The notes: a model not told the origin generated them from the letters alone. DNA of 53,473 nucleotides from an uncultured Clostridia bacterium (GCA_947627475.1 CANQWE010000006.1:1-53473), one strand, 5' to 3'; positions 26,901-35,278 are shown, counted from the first letter of the stretch. Made by a program: numbers and translations.

Positions 26901-28349
26901 TACCTGACCCCCCTGCACCTTTACCGCGCCAATTTCTGTGATTTTACAGTTTTGAACGGACAGGCCGGTGGTTTCAATATCGAACACGATCATTTCTTCA
27001 TCGAATCCGATATCCGTTCTACCGTACAGAGCTCTGGCGGTATCATCTACAAAGTAGGCTTCGATTCCATAGAGTACCTTGAAGCCCTCCAGCTTTTTTG
27101 CGGCAAGCATAGCTGTAGGGAATGCCTGTGCAGTACCGTGGTCTGTAATAGCTATGGCCTTTTGTCCCCATGCCGCTGCTCGCTTTACGATATCCTCCGG
27201 CTTTGCCGTGGCGTCCATGGAGGATAGGTTTGTATGCATGTGCAGCTCCACCCGTTTTATATCGGCAGGATCCGGACGGATGTGCACCTTGATTTTTTTC
27301 GCCCCCTTCAGAGTGATATTAAATTCGCCGAATTTATCCTGACGCACACTGCCACAGGCGACCAGGCAGGTGCCGGGCTTTGCAGCGGATGCCAGTGCCG
27401 CGGCCTCCGCCTCTTCCAATGTAGTGCGGAGAAACACAGAGCTGTCTTTGTCGGTGATGCCGATACTTACAGAAAATTTGTCGCTGCCCCGCAGCTCATT
27501 GGTTTTTACCTGAAAAACCTGGCCCAGCACCACCACATGGCGGGCGGCTCGGTTGATGCTGCGCAGCGGCGTTGGATCGTCGTGTTCAAAATCCTCCCCG
27601 AAGATTCCTTCGCCGCCAGAGACATCGAAAATCATTTTCCCTGCTTGTATTAAAGCGTCGCCTACTGTTTCCACCTGGGCGTCTCCATCGAAAAGGGATT
27701 CCACCCGTTCATATACGGGATTTGCTGCGGCTTCCTCCTGGGCCTTTTTCTCCTGCTCCGCCTGATACTGGGCCGCCTGAGCGGCTGTCCGTTCCTGATA
27801 TTCCCGGATCTCCTGGTTCTGCTGCTGTATGTATGCCTCAAAATGGGCCAGATAATCTTCCCTTTGCTGGATTTCTACCCGATAGGACAGAGAAAATTCG
27901 CTGCGGATAATGCCTGCAATAATATCGCCGGTGCGTCCCAAATCCAAAAGATCTACGCCCCCTGCTGTAAAAGGAACAGACAGGGTGATTTTTTCTCCTT
28001 CTATCCCAATTTCGCAGTCGTTGAAAAATCCGTTGGACACGGCGCCCACCCGTTTGGATTCGATCAGCACCTGGGGCAAATACTCCTTACTGAACAACTC
28101 CGATGGAAAGTTGGGTAGCAGGCGCAGCAGTGCAAGACCGTACAGCTCACAAAGCTGGTCTTCCATTTGATACAGGTCCCGCTTTTCACAGAGAAAGGGA
28201 AGAGAAAACGCTACCTGATACATGCTTTTTTCTTTATCACCGGTTAGGACGGCGTCGGTGGCAGCGTCAAAAATCTCCCGCTGCCGCTGCGTTTGCGGCA
28301 TATACCGGGAGAAGATTGTCTTTAAGGTGCGATTTTTCGATTCTGCCAT
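23943..28349 (-). CDS. polC: DNA polymerase III PolC-type alpha subunit
   Basis: 1468 residues, the replicative polymerase of low-GC Gram-positives. An N-terminal OB-fold/pol-III region (to about 360) precedes a PHP domain starting VELHMHTNLSSMDATA near 367. A DnaQ-type 3'-5' exonuclease is inserted in it, with VFDIETTGLS near 452 and HNAGFDTSFIRR further on. Then comes the polymerase core with a zinc-ribbon CPVCRHSEW/CPNCG near 940-970 and catalytic PDIDLNFSGD near 997. It ends in the MSMTNQLSFF clamp-binding motif (QLSFF). It is the last gene of the operon, 15 bases after ispG. Confidence 0.98.
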   Translation of the reverse strand: MAESKNRTLKTIFSRYMPQTQRQREIFDAATDAVLTGDKEKSMYQVAFSLPFLCEKRDLYQMEDQLCELYGLALLRLLPNFPSELFSKEYLPQVLIESKRVGAVSNGFFNDCEIGIEGEKITLSVPFTAGGVDLLDLGRTGDIIAGIIRSEFSLSYRVEIQQREDYLAHFEAYIQQQNQEIREYQERTAAQAAQYQAEQEKKAQEEAAANPVYERVESLFDGDAQVETVGDALIQAGKMIFDVSGGEGIFGEDFEHDDPTPLRSINRAARHVVVLGQVFQVKTNELRGSDKFSVSIGITDKDSSVFLRTTLEEAEAAALASAAKPGTCLVACGSVRQDKFGEFNITLKGAKKIKVHIRPDPADIKRVELHMHTNLSSMDATAKPEDIVKRAAAWGQKAIAITDHGTAQAFPTAMLAAKKLEGFKVLYGIEAYFVDDTARALYGRTDIGFDEEMIVFDIETTGLSVQNCKITEIGAVKVQGGQVLDTFNTFVNPGVPIPENITQLTGITDEMVADAPPVDAALRAFFDFTGDRLLIAHNAGFDTSFIRRAAEECGLPFDNPYLDTVSMSRYVNPELKRHRLDTLAEYFQLGDFNHHRASDDAEMLAYIFFKMIDKLQDEGITDFTQMTNAMSENADPLKLRTYHQIILAKNLTGLKNLYKLISDSYLTYYRRTPRIPKTRLTELREGLIIGSACEAGELFRAILENKPQAAIEEIASFYDYLEIQPIANNMFLIESGKAADVEELRELNRKIVALGEKLGKPVCATCDAHYIDPEDEIYRRILLTGMKFADADKVSHLYMRTTEEMLEEFSYLGEEKAYEVVVTNTNKIADMVEKIDPIPAGSYPPHIEGSEEELTNKCYEMAASMYGDPLPIQVQSRLERELDSIIKNGFAIMYIIARRLVENSESKGYQVGSRGSVGSSFAATMGGITKVNPLPPHYRCPVCRHSEWIEDGSVKSGFDLPTKDCPNCGAPDMIRDGHNIPFETFLGFYGDKTPDIDLNFSGDVQGDAHKYTEVLFGKGHAFRAGTIGTLAEKTAFGYAAKYLEGKGISVCRAELERLISGCVGVKRTTGQHPGGIIIVPQGYEIYDFCPVQHPADDPNSGTITTHFEFKYLHDTILKLDILGHDIPTKYKRLEEYTNTNVLDCNLSDPKLYQLFTTPAPLGVTKEELLGVETGTLGLPEMNTKFVRGVLTQAKPKSFSDLLQISGLTHGTGVWLGNADMLIDAGTCTISDVIGCRDDIMLYLIQNHNMEKAMSFAIMEDVRKGKGLKPEYEEAMVAAGVPDWYIDSCKKIKYMFPKAHAAAYVIDALRLGWYKIYYPKEFYAAYFTAAPGGVEASVVCGGRQAVKAKMDEIAAMGKDATAKDNETFGALQLVNEAMVRGIRFLPVDLKQSHAKKFLPQEEGIRLPFNSIGGLGDTAAENIMRAMKEEDIFSVEDLRIAAKLSKTVVEVLDANGVFKGMSMTNQLSFF

Positions 28350-28364
28350 AACTGTCTCCGTTTC

Positions 28365-29447
28365 TCAGGTGTGATCCTGCGTGTCCTCCAGCATCCGATA
28401 GGTTTCTTCCATAAGAACCTCCAGCAGTTTGTCCTCATCGATACGGCAAACCTGTTTTCCATGCCGGAACAAAATGGCGCATCCGTCCCCTCCGGCCACA
28501 CCGAAATCTGCCTCTCTGGCCTCCCCGGGGCCGTTGACGGCACAGCCCATAATGGCAGCGGTGATGGTTTTATCGCCGGTATCAATTTCGGACACTGCCG
28601 CTTTATAAGCCTCTGCAATCGAGATCAAATCGATTTTTGTCCGCCCGCAGGTGGGACAGGAGATTATCGTGATCCCATTTTTACGCACACCTGCTGCCGC
28701 GAGAATTTCTTTTGCGGCGGTGACCTCTGCGGCAGGATCCGCAGTCAGCGTCACTCGGATGGTGTCGCCGATGCCGTCGCACAGCAGCGCGCCGATGCCC
28801 ATAGCGTTTTTAATAATGCCGCTGTACTGGGTTCCCGCCTCTGTCACGCCTAAATGCAGGGGATAATCGGACTGGGCTGCAACGATCCGGCAGGCCTGGA
28901 TCATCGTGTCCACGCGGGAGGACTTAATGGAGATGACAATATCGTGGAATCCCATATCCTCCAGCATTTCTGCTTGAATCAGGGCGCTTTCGGCCAGGGC
29001 GTTTGCAGTTGGCCCGCCGTATTTTTCTAAAAGAGTTTTTTCCAGAGATCCTCCGTTTACACCGATACGAATGGGGACGCCTGCGCTTTTGCATGCGTCA
29101 GCCACTGCCTGCACCCGGTCTCTGCTGCCAATGTTTCCCGGATTGATCCGAATTTTATCCGCACCCTGCCGCAGTGCCTCCAGGGCAATTCTGTAATCGA
29201 AATGGATGTCCGCCACAAGCGGTGTGGTGATACCGGCCTGTTTTGCCTTAGCAAACACAACGGCAGTTTCTATGTCCGGCACCGCAATGCGCACAATTTC
29301 ACAGCCGGCGGCAGCAAGCGCGCGGATCTGTTCGATGGTGCCGCCAAAGTCCCCAGCGGGCCGGTTGGTCATGGATTGGATGGATACCGGCGCGTCCCCG
29401 CCGATCGTAATATTTCCTACATGAACGGTGCGTGTTTTTCTTCTCAT
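28365..29447 (-). CDS. ispG: 4-hydroxy-3-methylbut-2-enyl diphosphate synthase (flavodoxin/ferredoxin)
   Basis: 360 residues from the ATG at 29447 (AAAGGA site). IspG catalyses the penultimate step of the methylerythritol-phosphate isoprenoid pathway using a [4Fe-4S] cluster. The TIM-barrel N-terminus is VGNITIGGDAPVSIQSMTNRP, with VADIHFDYRIAL following. The cluster cysteines are in ISCPTCGRTK and in MGCAVNGPGEAREAD. The neighbouring dxr gene encodes an earlier step of the same pathway. The operon position between rseP and polC is standard for Clostridia. Confidence 0.97.
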   Translation of the reverse strand: MRRKTRTVHVGNITIGGDAPVSIQSMTNRPAGDFGGTIEQIRALAAAGCEIVRIAVPDIETAVVFAKAKQAGITTPLVADIHFDYRIALEALRQGADKIRINPGNIGSRDRVQAVADACKSAGVPIRIGVNGGSLEKTLLEKYGGPTANALAESALIQAEMLEDMGFHDIVISIKSSRVDTMIQACRIVAAQSDYPLHLGVTEAGTQYSGIIKNAMGIGALLCDGIGDTIRVTLTADPAAEVTAAKEILAAAGVRKNGITIISCPTCGRTKIDLISIAEAYKAAVSEIDTGDKTITAAIMGCAVNGPGEAREADFGVAGGDGCAILFRHGKQVCRIDEDKLLEVLMEETYRMLEDTQDHT

Positions 29448-29458
29448 AGAATTCCTTT

Positions 29459-30499
29459 CTAAAACAGACCTACAACATCCTTTACACAAATAACCAGCAT
29501 CAAAAGCATCAGCAACGCCATTCCTGCAAAGTGGATATATCCTTCGATTTCCGGCTTAACCGGTTTTCTGCGGATGCCTTCAATGATCAAAAAGACCAGT
29601 CGCCCTCCATCCAGGGCAGGCAGGGGCAGCAGGTTTACCACGCCCAGGTTCATGGTGATGACAGCAACTAAGGAGAAAAAGCTGAAGCTGCTGGTTTGTG
29701 CCGCTTCTGTCAGGACTTCTGTAACGCCCACCGGACCGGATACAGCCTGGATCCCATAGCGGCCGGTTACCAGGTCATACAGAGACTCCCAGATCATGCG
29801 GACTGTATACGTGCTTCTGTAAAGACAGTGCTTTGCTATATTTCCAAAAGTGGGCCTTTCCGCGTAAATTTTAAAGTCCTGATTTCCAAAGGCTGTGCCG
29901 GATTCTGAGAAAATGGGAAACTGCACGTCTTCTATCACGACCTCTTCACCATCCCGGATGACAGTGAGATCGACCGGTTCGATTCCCAGACGCATAATTT
30001 CATACATGAGTTCGTCGGCAATATGCACCCGCTGGCCATCCACCCGGATAATTTCATCGTCTATCTGCAGACCGGCTGCCTCGGATACGGATTCTTCGGT
30101 GAATTCTGCCACTACAGTGGAACCCAGAACAGGCTTTGCGCAGACCAGCACAGAGGTGATAATCACCCCCAGCAAAATATTGATAAGGGCGCCGGCCGAA
30201 ACGATGATCAGCCGCTGCCACGCTTTTTTCTTGTTAAATGCGTTTGGATCGTCAGATTCTTCATCCTCTCCCACCATGGAAACAAAGCCGCCAATGGGAA
30301 GCAGGCGCAGGGAGTAGGCGATACCGGACTTTTTGGATGTACGGGTCAAAAGCTTTGGACCCATGCCAATGGCAAATTCCCGAATGGATACATGGAACAG
30401 CCGTGCAAAGAGAAAGTGTCCGCCCTCGTGGACAAAAATTAGTACGCCAAAAATAAAGATGGCAAGCAAAATATATAATACGGTAGAAATAGAAATCAC
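29459..30499 (-). CDS. rseP: RseP-type site-2 intramembrane zinc metalloprotease
   Basis: 346 residues starting at GTG with GAGGG seven bases upstream. The catalytic HEGGH (His24, Glu25, His28) lies in the first membrane helix. One PDZ domain is near residues 105-190 (AAGLQIDDEIIRVDGQRV). The LDGGRL zinc-ligand motif is near 298, in the third helix, and a C-terminal helix closes the protein. It cleaves membrane-embedded anti-sigma factors or signal-peptide remnants in Firmicutes. Its substrate here is not apparent. It sits 21 bases after dxr. Confidence 0.96.
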   Translation of the reverse strand: MISISTVLYILLAIFIFGVLIFVHEGGHFLFARLFHVSIREFAIGMGPKLLTRTSKKSGIAYSLRLLPIGGFVSMVGEDEESDDPNAFNKKKAWQRLIIVSAGALINILLGVIITSVLVCAKPVLGSTVVAEFTEESVSEAAGLQIDDEIIRVDGQRVHIADELMYEIMRLGIEPVDLTVIRDGEEVVIEDVQFPIFSESGTAFGNQDFKIYAERPTFGNIAKHCLYRSTYTVRMIWESLYDLVTGRYGIQAVSGPVGVTEVLTEAAQTSSFSFFSLVAVITMNLGVVNLLPLPALDGGRLVFLIIEGIRRKPVKPEIEGYIHFAGMALLMLLMLVICVKDVVGLF

Positions 30500-30520
30500 G
30501 CCCTTTCCCTCGCTGAGGAA

Positions 30521-31702
30521 TTATTTTTTGATTTGTTTCCGTGCTGCCGCTCTGGCGGTACGATCCGCTTCATAAACGTCTTCTTCCGAATGTACCGGAT
30601 ATACGGGACATACGGATAATGTTTTCTCTACCAGTGCGGGAATATCCATAAAACCGATCTTTTCGGTCAGAAACGCGTCTACCGCAATTTCATCTGCAGC
30701 AATCAGCGTAGCCGGGGAACATCCTCCGGCCTCCCAGGCCTCTCTGGCGATCTTCAAAGAGGGAAAGGCCGCTTCATCGGGAGTATGAAAGGTCAGCGTT
30801 CCCACTGCGGCAAAGTTTAGACTGGGACCGTCAAAGGAAGCACGATTTGGATAGTGGAGCGCATAGCGGACGCAGTCTGCCATGTCCGGATAGGACATTT
30901 GCGCAAGAACAGATGTATCAATATATTCCACCATAGAGTGAATAATGCTTTGCGGGTGGATCACTACCTCCACTTGATCTCCCCGTACACCAAACAGGCG
31001 GCAGGCTTCGATCCATTCAAATCCTTTATTCATCAGGGTGGCGCTGTCTACGGTAATCTTTTTGCCCATTTTCCAGGTGGGATGGGCCAGGGCCATTTGG
31101 GGCGTCACAGCGGAAAGTGCTGCCGTATCTTTTCCGAAAAACGGACCGCCGGAGGCGGTGAGAATGATTCTGCGGATTTTTGCAGGATTTGCGGGGCTGT
31201 GGGGATCGGCAGCGCCTGCAGCGGTGAGACACTGAAAAATGGCGCTGTGTTCGCTGTCTACCGGAATCAGTTCTCCCCCGGATTTTGCCAGTCTGTCGTA
31301 GATCAGGTGGCCTGCAGCAATAATCGCCTCTTTGTTGGCCATTGCGATACGGGCGCCGGTGTCTGCAGCGGCAAGAGCAGGGGGAATACCCGCCATGCCA
31401 CAGATGGCGTGGACAATTACATCTGCCCCGCATTCCCGGATTGCCTGACATATTGCATCCGGTCCTCCTAAAATGCGGGTGCGGCCCTCCGCCAGCATTC
31501 CCTGTAGCCGGTCGGCTGCTTCCCTTGTGGGAACGGCTGCCAGCGCCGGATGAAAAGCGCTGATCTGCTTTGCCAAAAGGGAAATGTTTTGCCCGCCGGT
31601 CAGGAGGGCCGCCTCCGCCTTTATATTCCGCAGAGCCTCCAATGCCTGTGTGCCAACAGAACCGGTGGACCCCAGAATCGCCACTTTCTTTTTTCTCTCC
31701 AT
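30521..31702 (-). CDS. dxr: 1-deoxy-D-xylulose 5-phosphate reductoisomerase
   Basis: 393 residues. Converts DXP to MEP with NADPH, the first committed step of non-mevalonate isoprenoid synthesis. The NADPH loop is AILGSTGSVGTQAL at residues 8-21. ANKEAIIAAG, VDSEHSAIFQCL and LTASGGPFFG are the conserved substrate and metal segments. The C-terminal helical domain is present. It is located between cdsA (13-base gap) and rseP. Confidence 0.97.
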   Translation of the reverse strand: MERKKKVAILGSTGSVGTQALEALRNIKAEAALLTGGQNISLLAKQISAFHPALAAVPTREAADRLQGMLAEGRTRILGGPDAICQAIRECGADVIVHAICGMAGIPPALAAADTGARIAMANKEAIIAAGHLIYDRLAKSGGELIPVDSEHSAIFQCLTAAGAADPHSPANPAKIRRIILTASGGPFFGKDTAALSAVTPQMALAHPTWKMGKKITVDSATLMNKGFEWIEACRLFGVRGDQVEVVIHPQSIIHSMVEYIDTSVLAQMSYPDMADCVRYALHYPNRASFDGPSLNFAAVGTLTFHTPDEAAFPSLKIAREAWEAGGCSPATLIAADEIAVDAFLTEKIGFMDIPALVEKTLSVCPVYPVHSEEDVYEADRTARAAARKQIKK

Positions 31703-31715
31703 AATATGTGTCCGA

Positions 31716-32552
31716 TCACATCAAATTCATTTTTGCCAAAGATTCACAGGCGATGAGGATCAGCGGGGCTGTAGCAATGACGCTGTCGAACCGATCCAGC
31801 ACGCCGCCGTGGCCGGGAAAGATAAATCCGTAGTCCTTGATATCGTACCGCCGTTTGATCAGGGAGAAAATTAAATCCCCCACTTGGGATACCACAGAGA
31901 TAAGCAGTCCCAGAAGGGCTAAAAATACAACATGAAATTCAGCCGCGCCGCCAGAAATGCTTTTTACCACATACCCATATACTATGCAGCCGACCATACA
32001 GAACACAATGCCGCCTATGCTTCCTTCTATCGTCTTTTTGGGGCTGACAGAGGGGATAAGCTTGTGTTTGCCAAGCAGCATGCCGGTGAAATATGCAAAG
32101 GTATCGGAAATCCAGGGGCCGATGAAGGCCAGCAGATAGATATATTTTCCCATGCGCATATCCCGTAGCAGGATAATGGAAATAAATCCAGTGATTACAT
32201 AGGCGCAGGTAGTAAAGGCGATACATACTTTGTCCACCGGTACGCGTCCTTCAGAAAATACTGCTGACGCAAACAAAATCAGCAGCACACAAAACAGAAT
32301 TCCCGCAAAGGTGGTAATATACAGAGAGTGCCGGCTCACTGTATGCACCAGTACTACGGAGAGAATGGTCATGGCGTACATGCACAAGGCAATAGCGAAA
32401 TTGCGGCGTGCGCCGATACAGCCAAGCATTTCATACACGCCCAAAAGAGCTAACAGTCCGAACACAATAGAGAATACAATTCCGTTGGCAAATATACATA
32501 CCAAGGCCAAAAGCCCTGCGGCGACTACGCCGGTGATAATACGTTTTAACAT
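31716..32552 (-). CDS. cdsA: phosphatidate cytidylyltransferase
   Basis: 278-residue polytopic membrane enzyme that makes CDP-diacylglycerol from phosphatidate and CTP, feeding phospholipid synthesis. About eight hydrophobic helices are visible. The CDS signature KRRYDIKDYGFIFPGHGGVLDRFDS lies near residues 232-256, with the conserved SDTFAYFTGMLLGKHKLIPSVSPKKT region near 150. It has a GGAG site and sits 42 bases after uppS. Confidence 0.97.
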   Translation of the reverse strand: MLKRIITGVVAAGLLALVCIFANGIVFSIVFGLLALLGVYEMLGCIGARRNFAIALCMYAMTILSVVLVHTVSRHSLYITTFAGILFCVLLILFASAVFSEGRVPVDKVCIAFTTCAYVITGFISIILLRDMRMGKYIYLLAFIGPWISDTFAYFTGMLLGKHKLIPSVSPKKTIEGSIGGIVFCMVGCIVYGYVVKSISGGAAEFHVVFLALLGLLISVVSQVGDLIFSLIKRRYDIKDYGFIFPGHGGVLDRFDSVIATAPLILIACESLAKMNLM

Positions 32553-32594
32553 ATTGTCTCCATCCTTATCATAGCGGCTTCTGCCGCTGGCTAA

Positions 32595-33335
32595 TTATAC
32601 GCCTCCAAACCGGCGCTTTCTCCCGGAAAATTCTAATATAGCGCGCCGCAGCTCCGTTTCGTCAAAATCCGGCCATAGACACTCTGTAAAGTACAGCTCC
32701 GCATAGGCGGCCTGCCATAGCAGAAAGTTGGAAAGACGGTATTCTCCCCCGGTGCGCACGATCAAATCCGGGTCCGGACTTTCCCGGGTGTACAGCTGGG
32801 AGGAGAGTTCCTCTTCCGTCACTGCTTTGCCCTTTGCGATCAAGGCATTGCAGGCCTGGGTGATTTCGCTTCTGCCGCCGTAGTTCAGAGCAATATTCAG
32901 TGTCAGGGGATTGTCATGGGTAAGATCTTCCAGAAAGGTGCATTTCTCCTGGATTCGTGGATCCAGCCCTGCTTTGTCTCCCAGAAAAATATAGCGAATT
33001 CGGTTTTTCTCATTGTCGTCCCGGGCTTCTTTGATGTAGGTGTCCAGCAGCCGCATGATTTCCCGGATCTCATTCTCCGGCCGCTTCCAGTTTTCTGTGG
33101 AAAAGGCGTAGGTGGTGACGGTTTGGATGCCGTAATCCCGGCATAGGGTGACGGTCTTTTTAAAGGTCTTCACCCCTACGCTGTGGCCGGCTTCCCTGGG
33201 AAGCCCCCGGCCGGTGGCCCACCGCCCGTTTCCGTCCATAATAAAGGCAATGTGGGACAACCCTGTATCCTGTACGACTTTGCGCATATCGGCGGACTGT
33301 ATGTCCTGGCCGGTTTGCTTTTTCTTAAAAAACAT
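32595..33335 (-). CDS. uppS: isoprenyl transferase (undecaprenyl diphosphate synthase)
   Basis: 246 residues from the ATG at 33335, with AGGGA just upstream; the longer frame continues through the frr-uppS hairpin and is unlikely to be translated. It condenses isopentenyl units to undecaprenyl-PP, the lipid carrier for peptidoglycan and wall glycans. Motifs: IAFIMDGNGRWA near 28, the VTTYAFSTENWKRP segment, NYGGRSEI, and the C-terminal DPDLIVRTGGEYRLSNFLLWQ with YTECLWPDF nearby. It connects the isoprenoid pathway of this operon (dxr, ispG) with cell-wall synthesis. Confidence 0.96.
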   Translation of the reverse strand: MFFKKKQTGQDIQSADMRKVVQDTGLSHIAFIMDGNGRWATGRGLPREAGHSVGVKTFKKTVTLCRDYGIQTVTTYAFSTENWKRPENEIREIMRLLDTYIKEARDDNEKNRIRYIFLGDKAGLDPRIQEKCTFLEDLTHDNPLTLNIALNYGGRSEITQACNALIAKGKAVTEEELSSQLYTRESPDPDLIVRTGGEYRLSNFLLWQAAYAELYFTECLWPDFDETELRRAILEFSGRKRRFGGV

Positions 33336-33404
33336 ATGGTCCCTGCCGGCTTTTTCTGCCGGCCGTCTCCTTATTTCGTTTCTGCAGCAGACTGCAACAA
33401 GAAG

Positions 33405-33438
33405 CCCCCGACGCCCCGGATCTCCGCGGCGTCGGGGG
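33405..33438. other. strong GC hairpin between frr and uppS
   Basis: CCCCCGACGCC (33405-33415) pairs perfectly with GGCGTCGGGGG (33428-33438) around a 12-base loop that can fold further. On the minus strand the tail CTTCTTGTTGC is not a proper T-tract. It may be a transcript-processing or attenuation hairpin within the operon rather than a full terminator. Confidence 0.6.
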
Positions 33439-33456
33439 GAGGTTGTATTCGCCGGA

Positions 33457-34011
33457 TCAGATATCCATGATCTCCGCATTTTTCTTTGCGGTTACTGCGT
33501 CCACTTCCTTGATATATTTGTCTGTCAGGTCTTGAATGGTTTTTTCGGACTGTTTTTGTTCGTCTTCTGTCATTTCGCCGTTTTTCTTCAGATCTTTTGC
33601 CTTGTCGATGGCGTCCCGGCGGATGTTGCGGATGGATACCTTTGTATCCTCACCCATTTTGGCGACCTGCTTGGTCATTTCCTTGCGGCGCTCTTCGGTC
33701 AGCTGCGGGAAGAGCAGGCGGATCACCTTACCGTCAGACTGGGGGGTGATTCCGAGATCAGAGGCCAGCAGGGCCTTTTCAATGCTTTTCACAGTCGTGG
33801 CATCCCATGGGGTAATGGCGATGGTACGTGCGTCGGTCACTTTTACCTCCGCCATCTGATTAATGGCAGTAGGGGTGCCGTAATATTCCACCTCTATACC
33901 GTTGAGCACGGCGGTGTTGGCTCTGCCCGCACGGACTGTGTCCAGCTGCTCCCCATATACGGAGATGGTTTTTTTCATTTTTTCTTCGTAAGGCTTGTTG
34001 TCCAGTTTCAT
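33457..34011 (-). CDS. frr: ribosome recycling factor
   Basis: 184 residues, the normal length. RRF with EF-G splits post-termination ribosomes. Family features: the VRAGRANTAVLNGIEVEYYGTPTAINQMA region near residue 26 and the long helices with LLFPQLTEERRKEMTKQVAK and VSIRNIRRDAIDKAK. Its ATG overlaps the pyrH stop (ATGA), so the two are translationally coupled. Confidence 0.98.
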   Translation of the reverse strand: MKLDNKPYEEKMKKTISVYGEQLDTVRAGRANTAVLNGIEVEYYGTPTAINQMAEVKVTDARTIAITPWDATTVKSIEKALLASDLGITPQSDGKVIRLLFPQLTEERRKEMTKQVAKMGEDTKVSIRNIRRDAIDKAKDLKKNGEMTEDEQKQSEKTIQDLTDKYIKEVDAVTAKKNAEIMDI

Positions 34012-34733
34012 TGTGCGTTCTCCTTTACCTCATTATTTACAATGGTTCCCAATTTTTCGCCTATGATTACCCGATAAATATTTTCTTCCTTGTCCAGCCC
34101 GAATAAATACAGGGGCAGATCGTTATCCATGGCAAGGCTTGCCGCCGTCATATCGATGACACCCAAATGGTTGGACAGGATATAGTCATATGTGGTTTCA
34201 TCCAGCTTTTTGGCACTGGGATCTTTTTTTGGATCCGCAGTGTATACGCCATCGATGTTTTTGGCCATCAAAACCACGTCCGCCTGGATTTCCACAGCCC
34301 GGAGCACCGCCCCGGTATCGGTGGAGAAGAAGGGATTGCCGGTGCCTCCTCCCAGCACGACTGCCTTGCCGCTCTCCAGCGCGCGGATCGCATCCCGCTG
34401 GGTATAAAATTCCCCGAAGGAGGGCATTTCGTTGGCGGTGAAGACTATAGTATCCACTCCCTGGGAGAGAAATGCATCCTGGATCGCCAGGGCGTTGATG
34501 GTGGTGGCCAGCATTCCCATCTGGTCTGCCCGGACACGATCCATGTCCAGACCCTGGCGGCCCCGCCAGATATTGCCGGCGCCTACTACGATGGCGATCT
34601 GTGCGCCTTCCTCCATACACCGGCCCACTACCCGGCCGATTTTTTGAATATATTCATAATCGATGATTCCGTCCTCTGCTGTCAGGGCTTCGCCGGACAG
34701 TTTCAGCAGGACGCGCTGAAATGACACGCTCAT
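34008..34733 (-). CDS. pyrH: UMP kinase
   Basis: 241 residues from the ATG at 34733 (GGAAAGG nine bases upstream). Hexameric amino-acid-kinase-fold UMP kinase that phosphorylates UMP to UDP. Motifs: VLLKLSGEAL near 8, VVGAGNIWRG near 57, and VVLGGGTGNPFFSTDT near 133. It is the first gene of the pyrH-frr-uppS-cdsA-dxr-rseP-ispG-polC operon here because the rpsB-tsf pair is separated by an islet. It has its own promoter with an overlapping palindrome. Confidence 0.98.
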   Translation of the reverse strand: MSVSFQRVLLKLSGEALTAEDGIIDYEYIQKIGRVVGRCMEEGAQIAIVVGAGNIWRGRQGLDMDRVRADQMGMLATTINALAIQDAFLSQGVDTIVFTANEMPSFGEFYTQRDAIRALESGKAVVLGGGTGNPFFSTDTGAVLRAVEIQADVVLMAKNIDGVYTADPKKDPSAKKLDETTYDYILSNHLGVIDMTAASLAMDNDLPLYLFGLDKEENIYRVIIGEKLGTIVNNEVKENAQ

Positions 34734-34787
34734 GCAGATATACCTTTCCATTACTTAAAAATGGATGAAGCTTACGTTCATCATACT

Positions 34788-34814
34788 TTCTATATTTTAC
34801 TGCAAAATATAGAA
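34788..34814. promoter_or_regulatory. operator-like palindrome over the pyrH -10 region
   Basis: TTCTATATTTT-actgc-AAAATATAGAA has perfect 11-base arms centred on the pyrH -10 element. A further partial copy, TTCTATATTTC, follows at about 34830-34840. The position suggests a repressor site. The XRE and ribbon-helix-helix genes in the adjacent islet are candidate ligands, which is inference only. Confidence 0.5.
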
Positions 34815-34822
34815 TTTGTAAA
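34794..34822 (-). promoter_or_regulatory. sigma-A promoter for pyrH operon
   Basis: Minus strand: TTTACA (34817-34822), 17 bases, TAAAAT (34794-34799), about 60 bases before pyrH. Confidence 0.8.
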
Positions 34823-34966
34823 TAGTTTTTTCTATATTTCAAAAGAAGGGTGAAAAGGGCGGTATGATTATTAAAATAATTTGAAGTATTTTCTTAATGG
34901 ATAGAAAACTTACGTATAAAGTAAGTTGTGAGCAGATTTTCAAAAGAGGTCTACCACTTTGCATTG

Positions 34967-35139
34967 ACAAAAAAGCCTCCCCTGTGTAAGGGGAGCTCCC
35001 GCATAGCGGGTGAGGGGTTGTTAGGAAAAAGTGCTGTGACGTATGCAAAAAAAACTACAAAACAACCCCTCCGTCGCCTTACGGCGCCACCACCCCGGCG
35101 GCTTGCTACGCAAGACGCTTCACAGGGGAGGCTTTTTGT
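34967..35139. mobile_element. MITE-like inverted-repeat element with 9-bp target duplication
   Basis: 173 bases bounded by ACAAAAAAGCCTCCCCTGTG and its near-perfect complement CACAGGGGAGGCTTTTTGT (one A fewer). TTTGCATTG flanks it on both sides (34958-34966 and 35140-35148), the sign of a 9-base target duplication. Inside, GAGGGGTTGTT and AACAACCCCTC form a nested inverted repeat, and the dispersed CCTCCGTCGCCTTACGGCGCCACC module is present. It is non-coding and needs a transposase in trans. Confidence 0.75.
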
Positions 35140-35278
35140 TTTGCATTGCAATCACCTTGCGCAGAACATTGCAAATCCTTGTGCGATTTACCTGCAAATG
35201 CAAGGCATACAAAAGGGAAATTTTTGTGTATTATAAAAACATAATAATACAAGATGCTTGCATTGTGAGGTGTATTAC

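Noticed and set aside
33148-34077. 309-codon plus-strand frame opposite uppS/frr
   Set aside because: Antisense to two conserved genes; no recognisable domain.
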